Below are positions 33,062-43,101 of a stretch of 64,000 nucleotides of DNA, piece by piece. The notes below the pieces were generated by a model. The model did not search any database. It saw only the letters and a list, made by a program, of their open reading frames with translations, and was not told where the DNA came from. Origin of the DNA: Phoma sp. XZ068 (Eukaryota; Ascomycota; Dothideomycetes; Pleosporales; Didymellaceae); the NCBI GenBank assembly GCA_004835665.1, contig RBKR01000019.1, positions 124,001 through 188,000 of the forward strand. The letters run 5' to 3'. The position numbers and the translations under genes are program-made. The number at the start of each line of letters is the position of its first letter. The stretch's first letter is position 1.

Positions 33062-34122
33062 TCAACCAGAAAGGTCAATGCCGCCGGGCTTGTCAGCAAA
33101 GCCGACATCGACACCGAAAGGCGGGTAGACGTATCTTGTAGGGCCGTTCTTCTTCTGGACAGCCTCGAGGTTCTCAATGTCCTCCTTGTCGAGCGAGATC
33201 AGCTTGCGGTTCTCGTCAATGCGCGACGGTGTCACGGACTTGGCGAGAACGGAAGAGTTGCGTGCAAGGTGGTAAGAAAGGAGAACAGTGGCGGGAGCAA
33301 CGTCGTGCTTCTTAGCGACGGCAATGACGCCCTCGTCCTTGAAGAGAGGCGAGCCTGTGCTGCCGAGCGGGCTGTATGCGGTGATGTGGATGCCCTTCTC
33401 CTTGCAGAAGTCGACGATCTCCTGCTGAGGCAGGAGAGGGTGGTTCTCAATCTGGTTGGCGGCAGGGATAATGGCGGCCTTTGCAAGCAGCTTCTCGAGG
33501 TACTTGACAGAGTAGTTGGCCACACCGATAGCCTTGACCTTCTCGGGGTGGGCCTGGATCAGGTTCTCGAGATTCTTCCATGTGTCAACGTGCGTGATGG
33601 AGTGGTCGATGTCGCGGCTGCCGTCCTCGAGCTTAGGGAAAAGGGGGTGGTTTCCTGCAAAAGTCAAAATACGGTCTTGGTGAATCGATAACAGTACTCA
33701 CCCTTGGGGTTCATGGGCACCGGCCAGTGCATGAGGAAAAGGTCAACGTAAGGGGTCTTCAGCAGATCCAAGCTCTTCTGGAGACCCTCCTCAGCGCGAG
33801 TGTGGAATGTGCACCAGAGCTTGCTGGTAATGAACAGGTCCTCGCGCTTCACAATGCCCCGCGAGATGACATCCTGAAGAGCTTCGCCGACCTCATCCTC
33901 GTTCTGGTAGCAGAATGCACAGTCAATGTGCCTGTAACCACCCTCGATGGCGTGGATTACGGCCTTCTTGACCTCACCAGGTGCAGACTGCCATGTTCCC
34001 AGGCCGAGGGCGGGGATTGTGGCACCGGTGTTGAGGGGAATTGCAGTGTTCATGTCGGGCTGTGGATTGAGAATAGAATCAGGGGTGGCTTTGAGAATGA
34101 ACTTCGAGAGGGCGGGATTCAT
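33062..34122 (-). CDS. Aldo-keto reductase, candidate D-glucuronate reductase
   Basis: NADPH-dependent aldehyde reductase of the AKR superfamily. Exons 33702-34122 and 33062-33654 give 337 aa from the first ATG. An internal ATG at 34051-34053 would give 314 aa, beginning just before PLNTGATIPALGLGTWQ, which is where related enzymes normally start; I regard this shorter start as at least equally likely. The catalytic tetrad is present (numbered from the long start): Asp67, Tyr72, Lys101, His132. The C-terminal part has the usual cofactor-binding KSVTPSRI. Similar to Gcy1/glycerol dehydrogenase and to fungal D-galacturonate reductases. Next to MIOX, whose product is D-glucuronate, reduction of D-glucuronate to L-gulonate is the natural proposal. 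Confidence 0.88.
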
Positions 34123-34295
34123 GGCGGCACTGGGTATATGTGTCTAATATGGTGGGGTGTAGTATGGGGGTCCATGGCTTGGTACACCCACGCCGCAGCT
34201 ACCCTTCTCCGTTCTGGGGTAGCTAGCGGCCTACGTCAGTTGTGATTGATGAGATTAATTCTTCCGGAGACCGAGCTGCGGGCTCTGCTTTACCG

Positions 34296-34315
34296 GTGGG
34301 GCAATTGGGGCGGGG
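34296..34315 (+). promoter_or_regulatory. Two adjacent CreA-like sites upstream of MIOX and AKR
   Basis: GTGGGG at 34296-34301 and GCGGGG at 34310-34315, same orientation, both SYGGRG. They lie about 175 bases upstream of the AKR long start and 750 upstream of MIOX. Such pairs often mediate glucose repression; not demonstrated here. Confidence 0.4.
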
Positions 34316-34763
34316 CAAAACGCTGGAAGAACGTTGATGCGCGCCGATGCGGCTTCAATTGCGGAAAACTTTTCAGGAGGCTGAAGAGGGCCAAGGATAT
34401 GGCCTGCCCGTGTCATTTCTGCCGGAGTATCTGTCGGAGAATCCTCGACCGAAAATGCCACGAGAGCCACGTGACCTGAATCGGCTTGGTCGCCGTCATC
34501 ATGCAGCACTCCCGTGTGATCACCAGCTTGCTCAAACAGCCGACACTAGCGGCTGGGCGTTGAAAAGCGGCGAGAATTACTCTGTCTGATCTCAAAATGG
34601 CTGCTCCGCGCCGACGATGCACTCAGGGTCCACAAACCGCTCGAAGATGTGAGGGCTAAGAAAAGCCAACCAACCATCTGCCATACAATTCTGTGGCACA
34701 TCCGTCAGCGTTGGTTTCCAGAACCCCAGATCTCTCGTTTGCGATCTGACGCGCGGGCAGAAT

Positions 34764-34799
34764 TTCCCCGCATTCTACTTTGGGCCGACCATCGCGGGG
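34764..34799. promoter_or_regulatory. Inverted pair of CreA-like sites upstream of MIOX
   Basis: CCCCGC at 34766-34771 and its complement GCGGGG at 34794-34799, with 22 bases between, about 265 bases upstream of the MIOX start. The first half sits in the word TTCCCCGCAT, also present at 30013-30022 in the IolG-like promoter region. Confidence 0.45.
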
Positions 34800-35062
34800 A
34801 GTTCTCGTTTCAGTGGATCTGAGATGAGGTTGAGAATTCTCTGTCCATAGAGAGGCTGCTTCTAGACATGGTGATGCTTCTAAACATGGGAAGAACCTGC
34901 CGATGGGCCTGGGGTTACAGAGGATAAGTACTTCCACTCTTCGCGTCACCGTCACAGCATCAACACTTTTGTCAATCCATCCCATTTCAATCTTTACCAT
35001 CACCACTTAAAAGATTCAGCGAGAGTACACGCTTAACAACCCACCCACACGTAAACTTCACG

Positions 35063-36043
35063 ATGGCACCAGGCGCCATCTTCGAGGAGCCCAACGTGGC
35101 TGAGAACTTCAATGACCACCGTGATGGTCTTGCCCTCGAGGCTACTTCCGACGCAATTGACGAAGTCAATGTCCTCAAGGTCGCCATGAAGGTCAAGCAA
35201 GGCACCGCCACACAGGATGAGAAGGACATCTACGAACAGTCCCAGTTCGACTCAGAGAAGGACAAGACACAGTTCCGCCAGTACGAGGAGGCATGCGACC
35301 GCGTCAAGAACTTCTACCGTGAACAGCACGAGAAGCAGACCGTAGCCTATAACCTGCGCGCCCGCAACCACTTCCACGGCAAGACCCGTGCTGAGATGAC
35401 CATCTGGGAAGCTATGGAGAAGCTCAACACACTGATCGACGAGTCCGACCCCGACACATCCCTCTCACAGATCGACCACCTTCTCCAGTCCGCAGAGGCC
35501 ATCCGTCGCGACGGCAAGCCCCGCTGGTTCCAGCTTGTGGGCCTCATTCACGATCTTGGCAAGCTCCTTTTCTTCTACGACGCCGAAGGCCAGTGGGACG
35601 TCGTCGGCGACACATTCCCTGTGGGCTGCGCGTTTGACAAGCGTATTATCTACCCCGACACCTTCAAGAACAACCCCGACTACAACGACGAGATCTACAG
35701 CACCGAGCATGGTATCTACATGCCCGGCTGCGGCCTGGACAATGTCATGCTGTCCTGGGGCCACGACGAATACCTCTACCACATCATGAAGGACCAGTCG
35801 ACTATCCCCGATGAGGGGTTGGCTATGATCCGCTACCACTCGTTCTACCCTTGGCACAACCAGAACGCATACAGGTGGATGATGAACGAAAAGGATCACA
35901 AGATGCTGGAGGCCGTCAGGGCTTTCAACCCTTACGATCTGTACAGCAAGTCCGATGATATCCCCAAGGTTGAGGTTCTCAAGGAGTACTACCTTGGCAT
36001 CATTGACGAGTACATTGGCAAGGACAAGAAGATCAAGTGGTAG
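35063..36043 (+). CDS. MIOX: Myo-inositol oxygenase
   Basis: Di-iron enzyme that opens myo-inositol with O2 to D-glucuronate, the entry step of inositol catabolism; cytosolic. Intronless, 326 aa. It has the HD-fold and all expected iron ligands: His139 (QIDHLLQ), His163-Asp164 (GLIHDLGK), His234 (WGHDEY), His259 (RYHSFYPWH) and Asp292 (NPYDLYSK). The stretch DNVMLSWGHDEYLYH and the lid-region lysine near DKRIIYPDT also fit the family. The N-terminal 60 residues are longer than in animal MIOX and include an acidic, amphipathic part. It lies in a block with an aldo-keto reductase, SDR, MDR, IolG-like dehydrogenase and MFS carrier, which together could take up inositol and process the glucuronate formed. 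Confidence 0.96.
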   Translation: MAPGAIFEEPNVAENFNDHRDGLALEATSDAIDEVNVLKVAMKVKQGTATQDEKDIYEQSQFDSEKDKTQFRQYEEACDRVKNFYREQHEKQTVAYNLRARNHFHGKTRAEMTIWEAMEKLNTLIDESDPDTSLSQIDHLLQSAEAIRRDGKPRWFQLVGLIHDLGKLLFFYDAEGQWDVVGDTFPVGCAFDKRIIYPDTFKNNPDYNDEIYSTEHGIYMPGCGLDNVMLSWGHDEYLYHIMKDQSTIPDEGLAMIRYHSFYPWHNQNAYRWMMNEKDHKMLEAVRAFNPYDLYSKSDDIPKVEVLKEYYLGIIDEYIGKDKKIKW

Positions 36044-36798
36044 ACGTTGGCTGGTATTGATATACTTTTGCATTATTGATTATGTTACATAGCGGCACGG
36101 AGAGCCAAGAGGCCCGTGAATGATACTCTTTTTTAACTTCATATCGAAGGCTTCATGTCGATTTGGTCATTGCATCTCTTAATGACCTTACTGCTGATGA
36201 CACGTGATATTTTGCTCAGCCTTAATCGCCATCGCCAAGGGAATGTGCAACTGAAAATCGCAATGCTGCACCATGATCGAGTTAGCCTCAACTTCCGCTC
36301 AACCAAAGCTTGACAGCTAGCACACAGCCACCCTCAATCTCCGATCAAGCCTCCTCCAGTATAATATTTAAAGCTTAAATTGTATCAGCGCAAGTACTGG
36401 CTCTGCAAATCAAGGCCACCCGAGATTTAGCCCGTAGGCGAAGGAGATAGTTATCCAGGTAAGTGTACGTTGGAAGGAAGGAACCACATCACGTGCCCTA
36501 CCTACGTTCGTCACATTGTTTCACTGTAACCACTTGGCCAGCGCGCGCTTACTCTATGTATATAAAGACTGTAGCGCCCGGTCTGTAGGAACCATATCTA
36601 TTGAGCTTGTTCAACAATAAGCATTGACGAGTATATGAACTCTCTCAATTATGAGTAGCATTCCTGGGCCCATGATTGCTCACCACATGTTCACTGCACA
36701 GAGACATCGAAATTTTAGTTGTGAGCCCAAGCCTCTGATTGAAGCTGTGATGTATGTGATTCTGTATAATGGATATTTGAACGCCTTCCTGTGCTGAT
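36044..36798. other. Convergent intergenic with a LTR-like promoter remnant
   Basis: About 755 bases between two stop codons, longer than two 3' UTRs need. At 36555-36566 there is a clear TATATAAAG box, followed about 60 bases later by a CAATAAGCA word. This combination resembles the U3/R part of an LTR, but no target-site duplication or matching partner repeat was found. No gene is visible. Confidence 0.3.
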
Positions 36799-38673
36799 TT
36801 AAGTAGTGAATGGGTTGTAAAAGCTTCCTGTCTCGTCCGAGACTGCCTTCAACTTTTTGTTCTGCCTTCTCAGGTATGTCTTTGATGTGAATGCCATACA
36901 GAAGGTCAATCCAGCGAAGACAATCTGCAAGATCATAGCCATGGTGTAGCGCGGTGCATCACTATCCGGGAAGAAGTATGGTGACATCTAGAATAACGTC
37001 AGTCTGTAAAATGGGCTTCACTTGGGAACATAGCTTACCACATTGCCCAAATGACCGCAGATATTGACGATAGCGCCTCCAGCAGCTCGTTTCTCCGGCG
37101 TCTGCCCAAGTGAGCTTACTGCCCACGTGTAAACGAGGGCGTTCGCCGAGAAGCTGCCTGAGGTGTAAAGGAACGCTGCGGTGTAGCGAGCAGCAGTGTT
37201 GAGTGTAGCAACAGAGATGATGAATCCAATGATTGCACAGCAGTTGTTGATCATGATGTGGAAACCTCGTTCCTTCTTGCGATCAGAAGACCAGGCCACG
37301 AAGAAAGATACCGCTGTACCCAAGACATAAGGCGGAGCGGTAAGGAGAAGAGCGATAGTGTTGTTACCAATACCAAACCCACGAACCATGGTAGGGAAAA
37401 AATTATTGAATCCGTAGGAACTGGTCATAAATATGTTCATGAAGATGAATATCTGCGTATGATATCAGCAAAGAGAACGTTGTGGCAGCTAGGAGGTGTA
37501 TTTACGTATGTCTTGGCGTCGGTAAGAGCGAGACGCAAGCCTTGCCAAACAGTAGAGTCGGTGTACTTCTCGACACGATCGGCTTCGATGCGAGCAACAG
37601 CGATCCTTCGCATATCTTCCGTCATTGACCACATCTGACCTCCAGTCTTTGAGTGTGGGTAGTTTGGAAGGATGACATAAGCTGTTAGGGCGAAGAAGGC
37701 GCTCAATGCTGCTTCCAGGATGAACAGCCACTGCCAACCTTGCAGGCCACCGGCTCCAACCATGCCGGACAACACGCCGGCCGCAATCAAGCCAGAAAAT
37801 GCTTGAGCTAAGACCAGCCCAGAGTAGAGGAGGGCAGTTCGTAGGGCGAGTTCTCGACGAGTATACCAACATGACATGAGGTATACAGCCTGGCTTGATT
37901 AGCAACTATTACGACGCCTAACTTTCAGGCTGCTTACACCAGGGAAGAGAGGCGCTTCAATAATTCCCAACACGAACTGGACTGCAAACAGCTCTCCAGC
38001 ACTGGAGACTCCGGCGGTTGCGGCCGACACACCAGACCACAAGATTGCACAAGTGGGTAGATACAGTTGTGGGCGGACTCGAGTGATCAGCATATTGGAG
38101 GGAAGCTGTGCAAGCATGTAGCTGATGTGGGTCAGCGTTGTGACCGTAATATGGAACACAGGGGATTCTACCCAACTGTAAGCAGAGCTACAGCCGTACT
38201 ATAGTCGGTGTTTCCCAGGTTAAGTGTTTCCTCAAAGTCATCGTCTAGGCGAGCTTGACTATTTGGTATGGTCAGTGGCAATACAATGTGATTTCCTGAA
38301 GATAGCTTACGCAATGTTCACGCGGTTGAGATAGTTGAACACTGGATCCAGGTGTCAGTATAGGTACACCTTATCACTGAGAGGGCAGGTGTTAAAACTC
38401 ACTGTACAAGATCCACAACTGCGGGAGCAAGGTCATGTCGAGTCTCCGGACGACCTTCTTCTCCTTAGCCTGCCAGTCCTCAATACCCAGAGCCTCGATC
38501 GCATTTTGCTTCTGAGCCTCTTTGAATCCTTCAGACTGATTCGTTGGAACTGTCTCAAGATAATCGGCATCACTATGTTTTCTCTTCTCGATAACAATGT
38601 GTGGGGCGACGCTTCCCATAGTGCTGCCGTGCACAATTGGCTCCGAATTTGGTGTACTTGGGGTGCCCGCCAT
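36799..38673 (-). CDS. MFS transporter, anion:cation symporter family
   Basis: Twelve-helix carrier of the ACS (Dal5/allantoate-permease type) family. Seven exons: 38403-38673, 38311-38341, 38172-38258, 37938-38121, 37506-37889, 37039-37452 and 36799-36987, giving 519 aa. Exon 2 is only 31 nt. Visible family marks are the LDMTLLPQLW/ILYMFNYLNRVNIA first helix with its NYLNRVNIA motif, the RxxxALRTALLYSG loop, and FFVAWSSDRKKER between helices 8 and 9. The chosen start has ACCATGG context; an upstream in-frame ATG at 38754 would add 27 hydrophobic residues and is more likely 5' UTR. Known ACS members move organic anions including allantoate, nicotinate and hexuronates, so uptake of a uronate fits the neighbouring enzymes. 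Confidence 0.88.
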
Positions 38674-41600
38674 GGTGCAGATGTTGTAAGAAGGAAGAAG
38701 GAGAAGAAGGAGACACAAAGACGGATATTGTAGCAGTGAGACAAACAACGACATTTTATAGATCTCAACCTACTCCGCACTACCCCAGTTTGATCTGCGA
38801 CATACTACTCCACGTCCGATACACTTCTCCACGCTTCTGAGAGTCGGAGATCATCTCCCACGAAGACAAGCTCTTAGACATTGGCGCCGGAGGTTCATTC
38901 GTTGTTCCACATTGGCAACTTGGCATGTACACTCGGTCTTCAATGTGCGACTTCAAGCCGTTGAAATTGTCTCAGAGTCAAGCCGCTAAAGTCGTATCAT
39001 TGAGTAGAATGGTACGACAGGGCCGTATGAGGCAATCCGCTGGATTATCGCCCAGAGGAAGACAAGAGCCGGCAAGTGAATTACTGGCTACTGGTCAGGT
39101 ATTGTTGTGGATATCCGCTCTTGGTGTTCTTCGGTCAGCCGAGACTCTGGGGTTGTGTTAAGCAAGCCAAGCCGGACTGGGTGCCGAACGACGGGAGCGC
39201 CGCTGACGCGCAGCATGACATTTGTGAGAGAGCGAGTTTTCCATGTTGTGCGAACCGCTTCAAGCCCCAAGTATGTGAGTTGTTTGCGGTGAAAGGATTG
39301 CGCTACCTGAATTACTAAGGTACGGTATCTACCTGCCTAGGAGGTAGGTAGTGAAGGACAATACCTAGGCAGCCGCTCTTAGATACTGCTTCCCTGTCGC
39401 CGCCACGAAGCTATCGTTCGTGACACTACCTGCTAGAGCGAGTGGCCGATGCTGTGTCTTCTGCCTCCAAGTCGGTGTTTTGCTGGGTTAACGAGCCATA
39501 GCGCCTGGGCATGGTCCCGATGGGCGAAACAACCCGATGCGTATTGGCCAGTAAGCACTCTGTCGGCCGGTGAAGGATCATCTTCTCCAGACCCAAGAGA
39601 CCCTTTCAACGCTAGAACACGGAGGCTCAAGCATGAGGCTCTTGGACAGCCACAGGGGACTCACATCTACCGCCGAGGAGCACCCGCGGCGCGCTGTAAT
39701 CTCAAAGCCCAAGCTCTTCTATATCTCCCCGCACGCATATTTAGCTGTGCTCATGACAAATTGCAATAACCTCCACGGAGCTTGTTCAAACAATGTCCCG
39801 AAGTTTTTGCGCAGCTTGAGCAGGCACTTTCCTCCCGTTTCCATATCTATGTGTAAACCACGCCCATTAAGATGACCACGAACTCGCGAATGTGACACAC
39901 CCTGACCAATTAGGTCGCTCATTCTGCTTCTAGAATTTTCTCCTGAATTTTCCTGAATAGCGAACGCGATGACGCAGAGAGCTCTCAGCAAGATGTGAGG
40001 TACCGTAGAGTGAGATGTGTGAAATTGGAACCACCCACCCACTACTTTCATTATCCTTGAAGGGGCACTTAACATCTTGTATGCCTCGCTTCGAATCTTG
40101 GGAATTCTGAAGCGTACCATGGCTTCGTAAGCTGCTGCGCATCGCCCAAGACCGACCTCCATCGTCGAGAACGTTCAAATGGCTGCCAAGTTCGCCGTGT
40201 CGAAGGGTACGCATTTCGGGTTGTCTTTACGTTGTCGCTCCGGAAGGTACCCGCGGGACTCGATTGTAATGGTGATTCTTTGACACGATATGCAGATACT
40301 CCGTATGACATGGCTTTCATATCAAATCGGTCGTTGGTAAGCTTGAATCCTATTATTCGAAGATTTGTCCTTCTAAAAGACCCAAACATTGGGTTGTGCC
40401 CTGGATCCGTCAATCCGGGGTTTAATGTAAACTTAGCAAGAGAAGAATATGACATTGGATAGTCGATAACTCCGTGGTGGAGAGGCTCAGGTGGTCGGTG
40501 TCGGAACATTGTAGTGTAGATGAGCCAAGACACTTGTATTTGTTGGACGATCACCAAAATTGTGGAAGATCGCATCATGAGTGAGAGCCTGGCGCACGTC
40601 GTATACACTTGACACAATGGTCTACTAAACAAGACCTTGTATACCTCAAGCTACGCTGGACTGAATCTCTCTTAATGGTGAATTACCATCAGGTTAGGCA
40701 CACAGGCGTCGGCACTAATACCGGACATCGTATGTCCTATGTCTAGTGTGCTCAAAGCTCAATTGAGTACGGACCGGTAAACTTAAGCAGGATTGAACGT
40801 TCAGAGTGGGAAAGCCCAGCTCTTTCTCCCTTAGCAGTCCTATCAGCCGCGTGTAAGTTCTTAGCGGTCATGACATACTGGGTGACAGCTACAACTAGGG
40901 CCAGTCACCTTGGGTACGGAGAGGGACCTCAGAGAGTACTTGACAGCTGATGTTCAATTTCTTGAGATCCAGTTTCTCTTGAACATATAGTCCCTTAGGC
41001 TTGGCAAAAATGTTTTTCGCCATGTCCAATACCGAGAGACATTGAAGTGACAATGGCATGGAAAGCCATATAAGAGGGCGTTGATGGTTACAGAGAATCT
41101 TATTGAACTTATTGAGAAGTGATTTGACCTACATCTTGGATTTTTGAACCGACTTCATCGCCGGTTGTAGGCCAGATGCTCGGCGACGGCAGGGTAATGT
41201 CAGACATTGAGCGCAAGTAGATGCATCGACCGTGGCAGTCACGTAGATGTGTCCTTTCGAAACTGGCGCCCGAAAGTGTGTATGGACGGCATGGCAACGC
41301 GCCTTGTGTTGGAGGCCGCTCGTGCTGGATCCCTGGGATATATCAAAACCCACTCAAACCGTAAGAATCTTGCACAGACACTTCCTGATCGTAGTACCCA
41401 GCTTTTTAGTGAGGTAAAAAGTCCTCGTGGCTGAAATAGACGGGCGTGTGTAGTTGTAGAGGGGTAGCGTAGCATGGGAGGCAGTCAGAGGTGTCGGGGG
41501 GATAGTAGGCTTGGCGGGCTGACCTGCTCTGATATATTTCGCACCGCCCACCTCCCAAACCTACCTCCTCTTCCGTCACCTCACCACTTTACCACAGCCA

Positions 41601-41723
41601 CGACCACTTTGTACCACGTTTCCATCTCACATCAACTCGTACTCATCAAAAAGCCATCTGCACAGTCCACCCCTTTTCATATCCAGCACCTAACTCCCCT
41701 ACACACCACTGATCGTCTCTACC
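38674..41723. other. Gene-poor 3 kb stretch
   Basis: No gene recognised. Open frames are at most 188 codons (40069-40632 minus) and featureless. A nine-base inverted repeat lies at 39333-39341 and 39364-39372 (CTGCCTAGG / CCTAGGCAG, spacer 22), overlapping a second small palindrome at 39329-39347. The last 200 bases before 41724 are C/A-rich with CCACC-type words, typical of a fungal leader, supporting the small gene that follows. Confidence 0.45.
39329..39372. repeat. Small inverted repeats
   Basis: CTGCCTAGG (39333-39341) pairs with CCTAGGCAG (39364-39372). Inside, CTACCT (39329-39334) pairs with AGGTAG (39342-39347). In a gene-poor stretch; function unknown. Confidence 0.5.
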
Positions 41724-42206
41724 ATGCCGTCGCTGCCATCATCAACGCCAACACGAACTGTTGTCGTCAATAAACGCCGTGCAGCAAAAACCGACAAATA
41801 CCGAGAGGTCTCGTACCATCTGGATAGTCAAGGTCGATATGTCGCCCAATCGTATGAAGTTCAGCCTCCGTCCCGCCAGCCATCAACAGCAGTCCCGTGC
41901 GTGCAACATATACAACCAACTAAAACCTCTGTCATGCCGCGGGTAGTCAAGCGGTCGAAGTTGTCTTCGTCCAGGACAACATCCGATGGTTCGATTGTCA
42001 TCGTCCAATCACGTGAAAGCTTCCATCAGGACCAACCAGATAGCAAAAATGGGATTGTCGAGCCCTTGAGGCCAAAAGGACCTCCGTCGGCGCCACGACC
42101 ACGCCGCCTATCGACGCCGGGGCTCTCTGACTTGGATGAAGAAAGGTCTTTCTGTCGCTGCGACTTGAAGAAGGATTGCGCCAAGTCTTGCGTTGGTTGC
42201 CACTAG
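41724..42206 (+). CDS. Small basic protein with Cys-rich tail, unknown
   Basis: Frame of 160 residues that I do not recognise. Most of it is polar, basic and low-complexity (many Ser, Pro, Arg), so probably disordered. The last 20 residues are different: FCRCDLKKDCAKSCVGCH, five cysteines and a terminal His, spaced C-x-C-x5-C-x3-C-x2-C-H, which could hold a metal ion. A strongly C/A-rich leader with many CCACC/CACC words precedes the ATG, in the style of real fungal promoters and UTRs. Coding status is therefore likely but not proven. Confidence 0.55.
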   Translation: MPSLPSSTPTRTVVVNKRRAAKTDKYREVSYHLDSQGRYVAQSYEVQPPSRQPSTAVPCVQHIQPTKTSVMPRVVKRSKLSSSRTTSDGSIVIVQSRESFHQDQPDSKNGIVEPLRPKGPPSAPRPRRLSTPGLSDLDEERSFCRCDLKKDCAKSCVGCH

Positions 42207-42474
42207 TGGACAGGTTTGGCTTGTGATATTGATATTCCCTTTCACGCACCTGCAAGTTCTCCAAACGGCACTCGCAACTCTCGTTGGACCTTGGCGTTTC
42301 TCTTGCTTCCCCATTACTTTTCAGTATGATACCATAACACTCGGCGGATCCTCTCCTTATATTCGGCGCTTCGTCTGTAACAGATGTGCCGACACATTTT
42401 CATGATGTAGACAGAACTGGGCAAATACAAAGCATTTACGATAGTTAACGCTGTGCAATTCTTCGGTGCAGTGT

Positions 42475-43101
42475 TCATTCCGGTGGTCGCTCACTGTCAA
42501 CAACAAAGTATTTGCCGACCTTTTTCTCCGCGGACCCTAGAACGTCCCAGTCTTCGACATCTTTGGCGTCTACTGGCGTGGTGTCCCTCTGTATCCGCCT
42601 GTGCCATTTACCAATGACATTCTCTTTAGCCAGCGCTTCCTTCATTGTCTCCAGCCCAATCATTTGCTCTTGCTCTGCTTCTATGGTCTCATCACGTATC
42701 GCTCGGAGAGGCTTGATGCCTGTAGTATCCACTCGCTGTATTTCGCCCACAAAGTGCAGTTGTGCTGCGAGAGTGTCGAGCATATTCTGCTCTTGTTCGG
42801 GTGTCTCGGGTAGCGGCAGGGCTGAGAGTCGGAGAAGGTGGTGCAGTTGTTTCGAGGAGATTTGCGGTGCGTCTGGAGCGCGTGTCTTTGGCGGTAGGAG
42901 AGATTCGACGGACCAGGTGGGTTCTGCAAGGAGCTGCTCAAGGTCGTCTGGGTGAATCCCCGGTCTCTGCTGGCGGCTTGGTTTCGGAATGGTATGAGAC
43001 TGGCCTGTAGATAGTCTTGACACCGTGTGGAAAGGACGGTGAGAGTGGCGCAAAGCTTGAATAGGTACTCTGGCGCAGAGTAACGCGCGCCTCGAAGCCA
43101 T
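42475..43101 (-). CDS. Mitochondrial Glu-tRNA(Gln) amidotransferase subunit C-like
   Basis: Intronless gene for 208 aa. The N-terminal 40 residues are rich in Arg, Ser and His without acidic residues, fitting mitochondrial import. Residues about 85-140 show the GatC domain: a helix with LLRLSALPLP, then TLAAQLHFVGEIQRVDTTGIKPL, the conserved belt that wraps GatA/GatB. The complex converts misacylated Glu-tRNA(Gln) into Gln-tRNA(Gln) in mitochondria. The C-terminal extension (about 65 residues) is beyond the bacterial GatC length but usual in fungal homologues. Divergent from SEC17, with 368 bases between starts. Confidence 0.85.
   Translation of the reverse strand: MASRRALLCARVPIQALRHSHRPFHTVSRLSTGQSHTIPKPSRQQRPGIHPDDLEQLLAEPTWSVESLLPPKTRAPDAPQISSKQLHHLLRLSALPLPETPEQEQNMLDTLAAQLHFVGEIQRVDTTGIKPLRAIRDETIEAEQEQMIGLETMKEALAKENVIGKWHRRIQRDTTPVDAKDVEDWDVLGSAEKKVGKYFVVDSERPPE

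Larger units (their letters stand above)
34123..35062. promoter_or_regulatory. Divergent promoter region, AKR / MIOX
   Basis: 940 bases between the AKR and MIOX starts. It contains GTGGGG at 34296-34301 and GCGGGG at 34310-34315, then an inverted pair CCCCGC at 34766-34771 and GCGGGG at 34794-34799, all fitting the CreA consensus SYGGRG. Paired CreA sites are the kind usually functional in Aspergillus. The last 80 bases before MIOX are pyrimidine- and A/C-rich, as in a strong leader. Confidence 0.5.

Noticed and set aside
33727..34245. 172-codon plus-strand frame opposite the AKR
   Set aside because: Lies over conserved AKR exon 1 with its catalytic tetrad; no independent support.
35465..36073. 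202-codon minus-strand frame opposite MIOX
   Set aside because: MIOX on the plus strand has all iron ligands. The Val-rich antisense translation is the expected complement of its codons.
38674..38754. In-frame N-terminal extension of the MFS carrier
   Set aside because: Adds a hydrophobic, pyrimidine-coded stretch ahead of a better ATG (ACCATGG). It looks like a translated C/T-rich 5' leader.
42189..42206. CVGCH at the end of the small basic protein as a haem c site
   Set aside because: CxxCH alone at the end of a disordered protein without a secretion signal is not evidence for cytochrome c; metal binding by the Cys cluster is more plausible.
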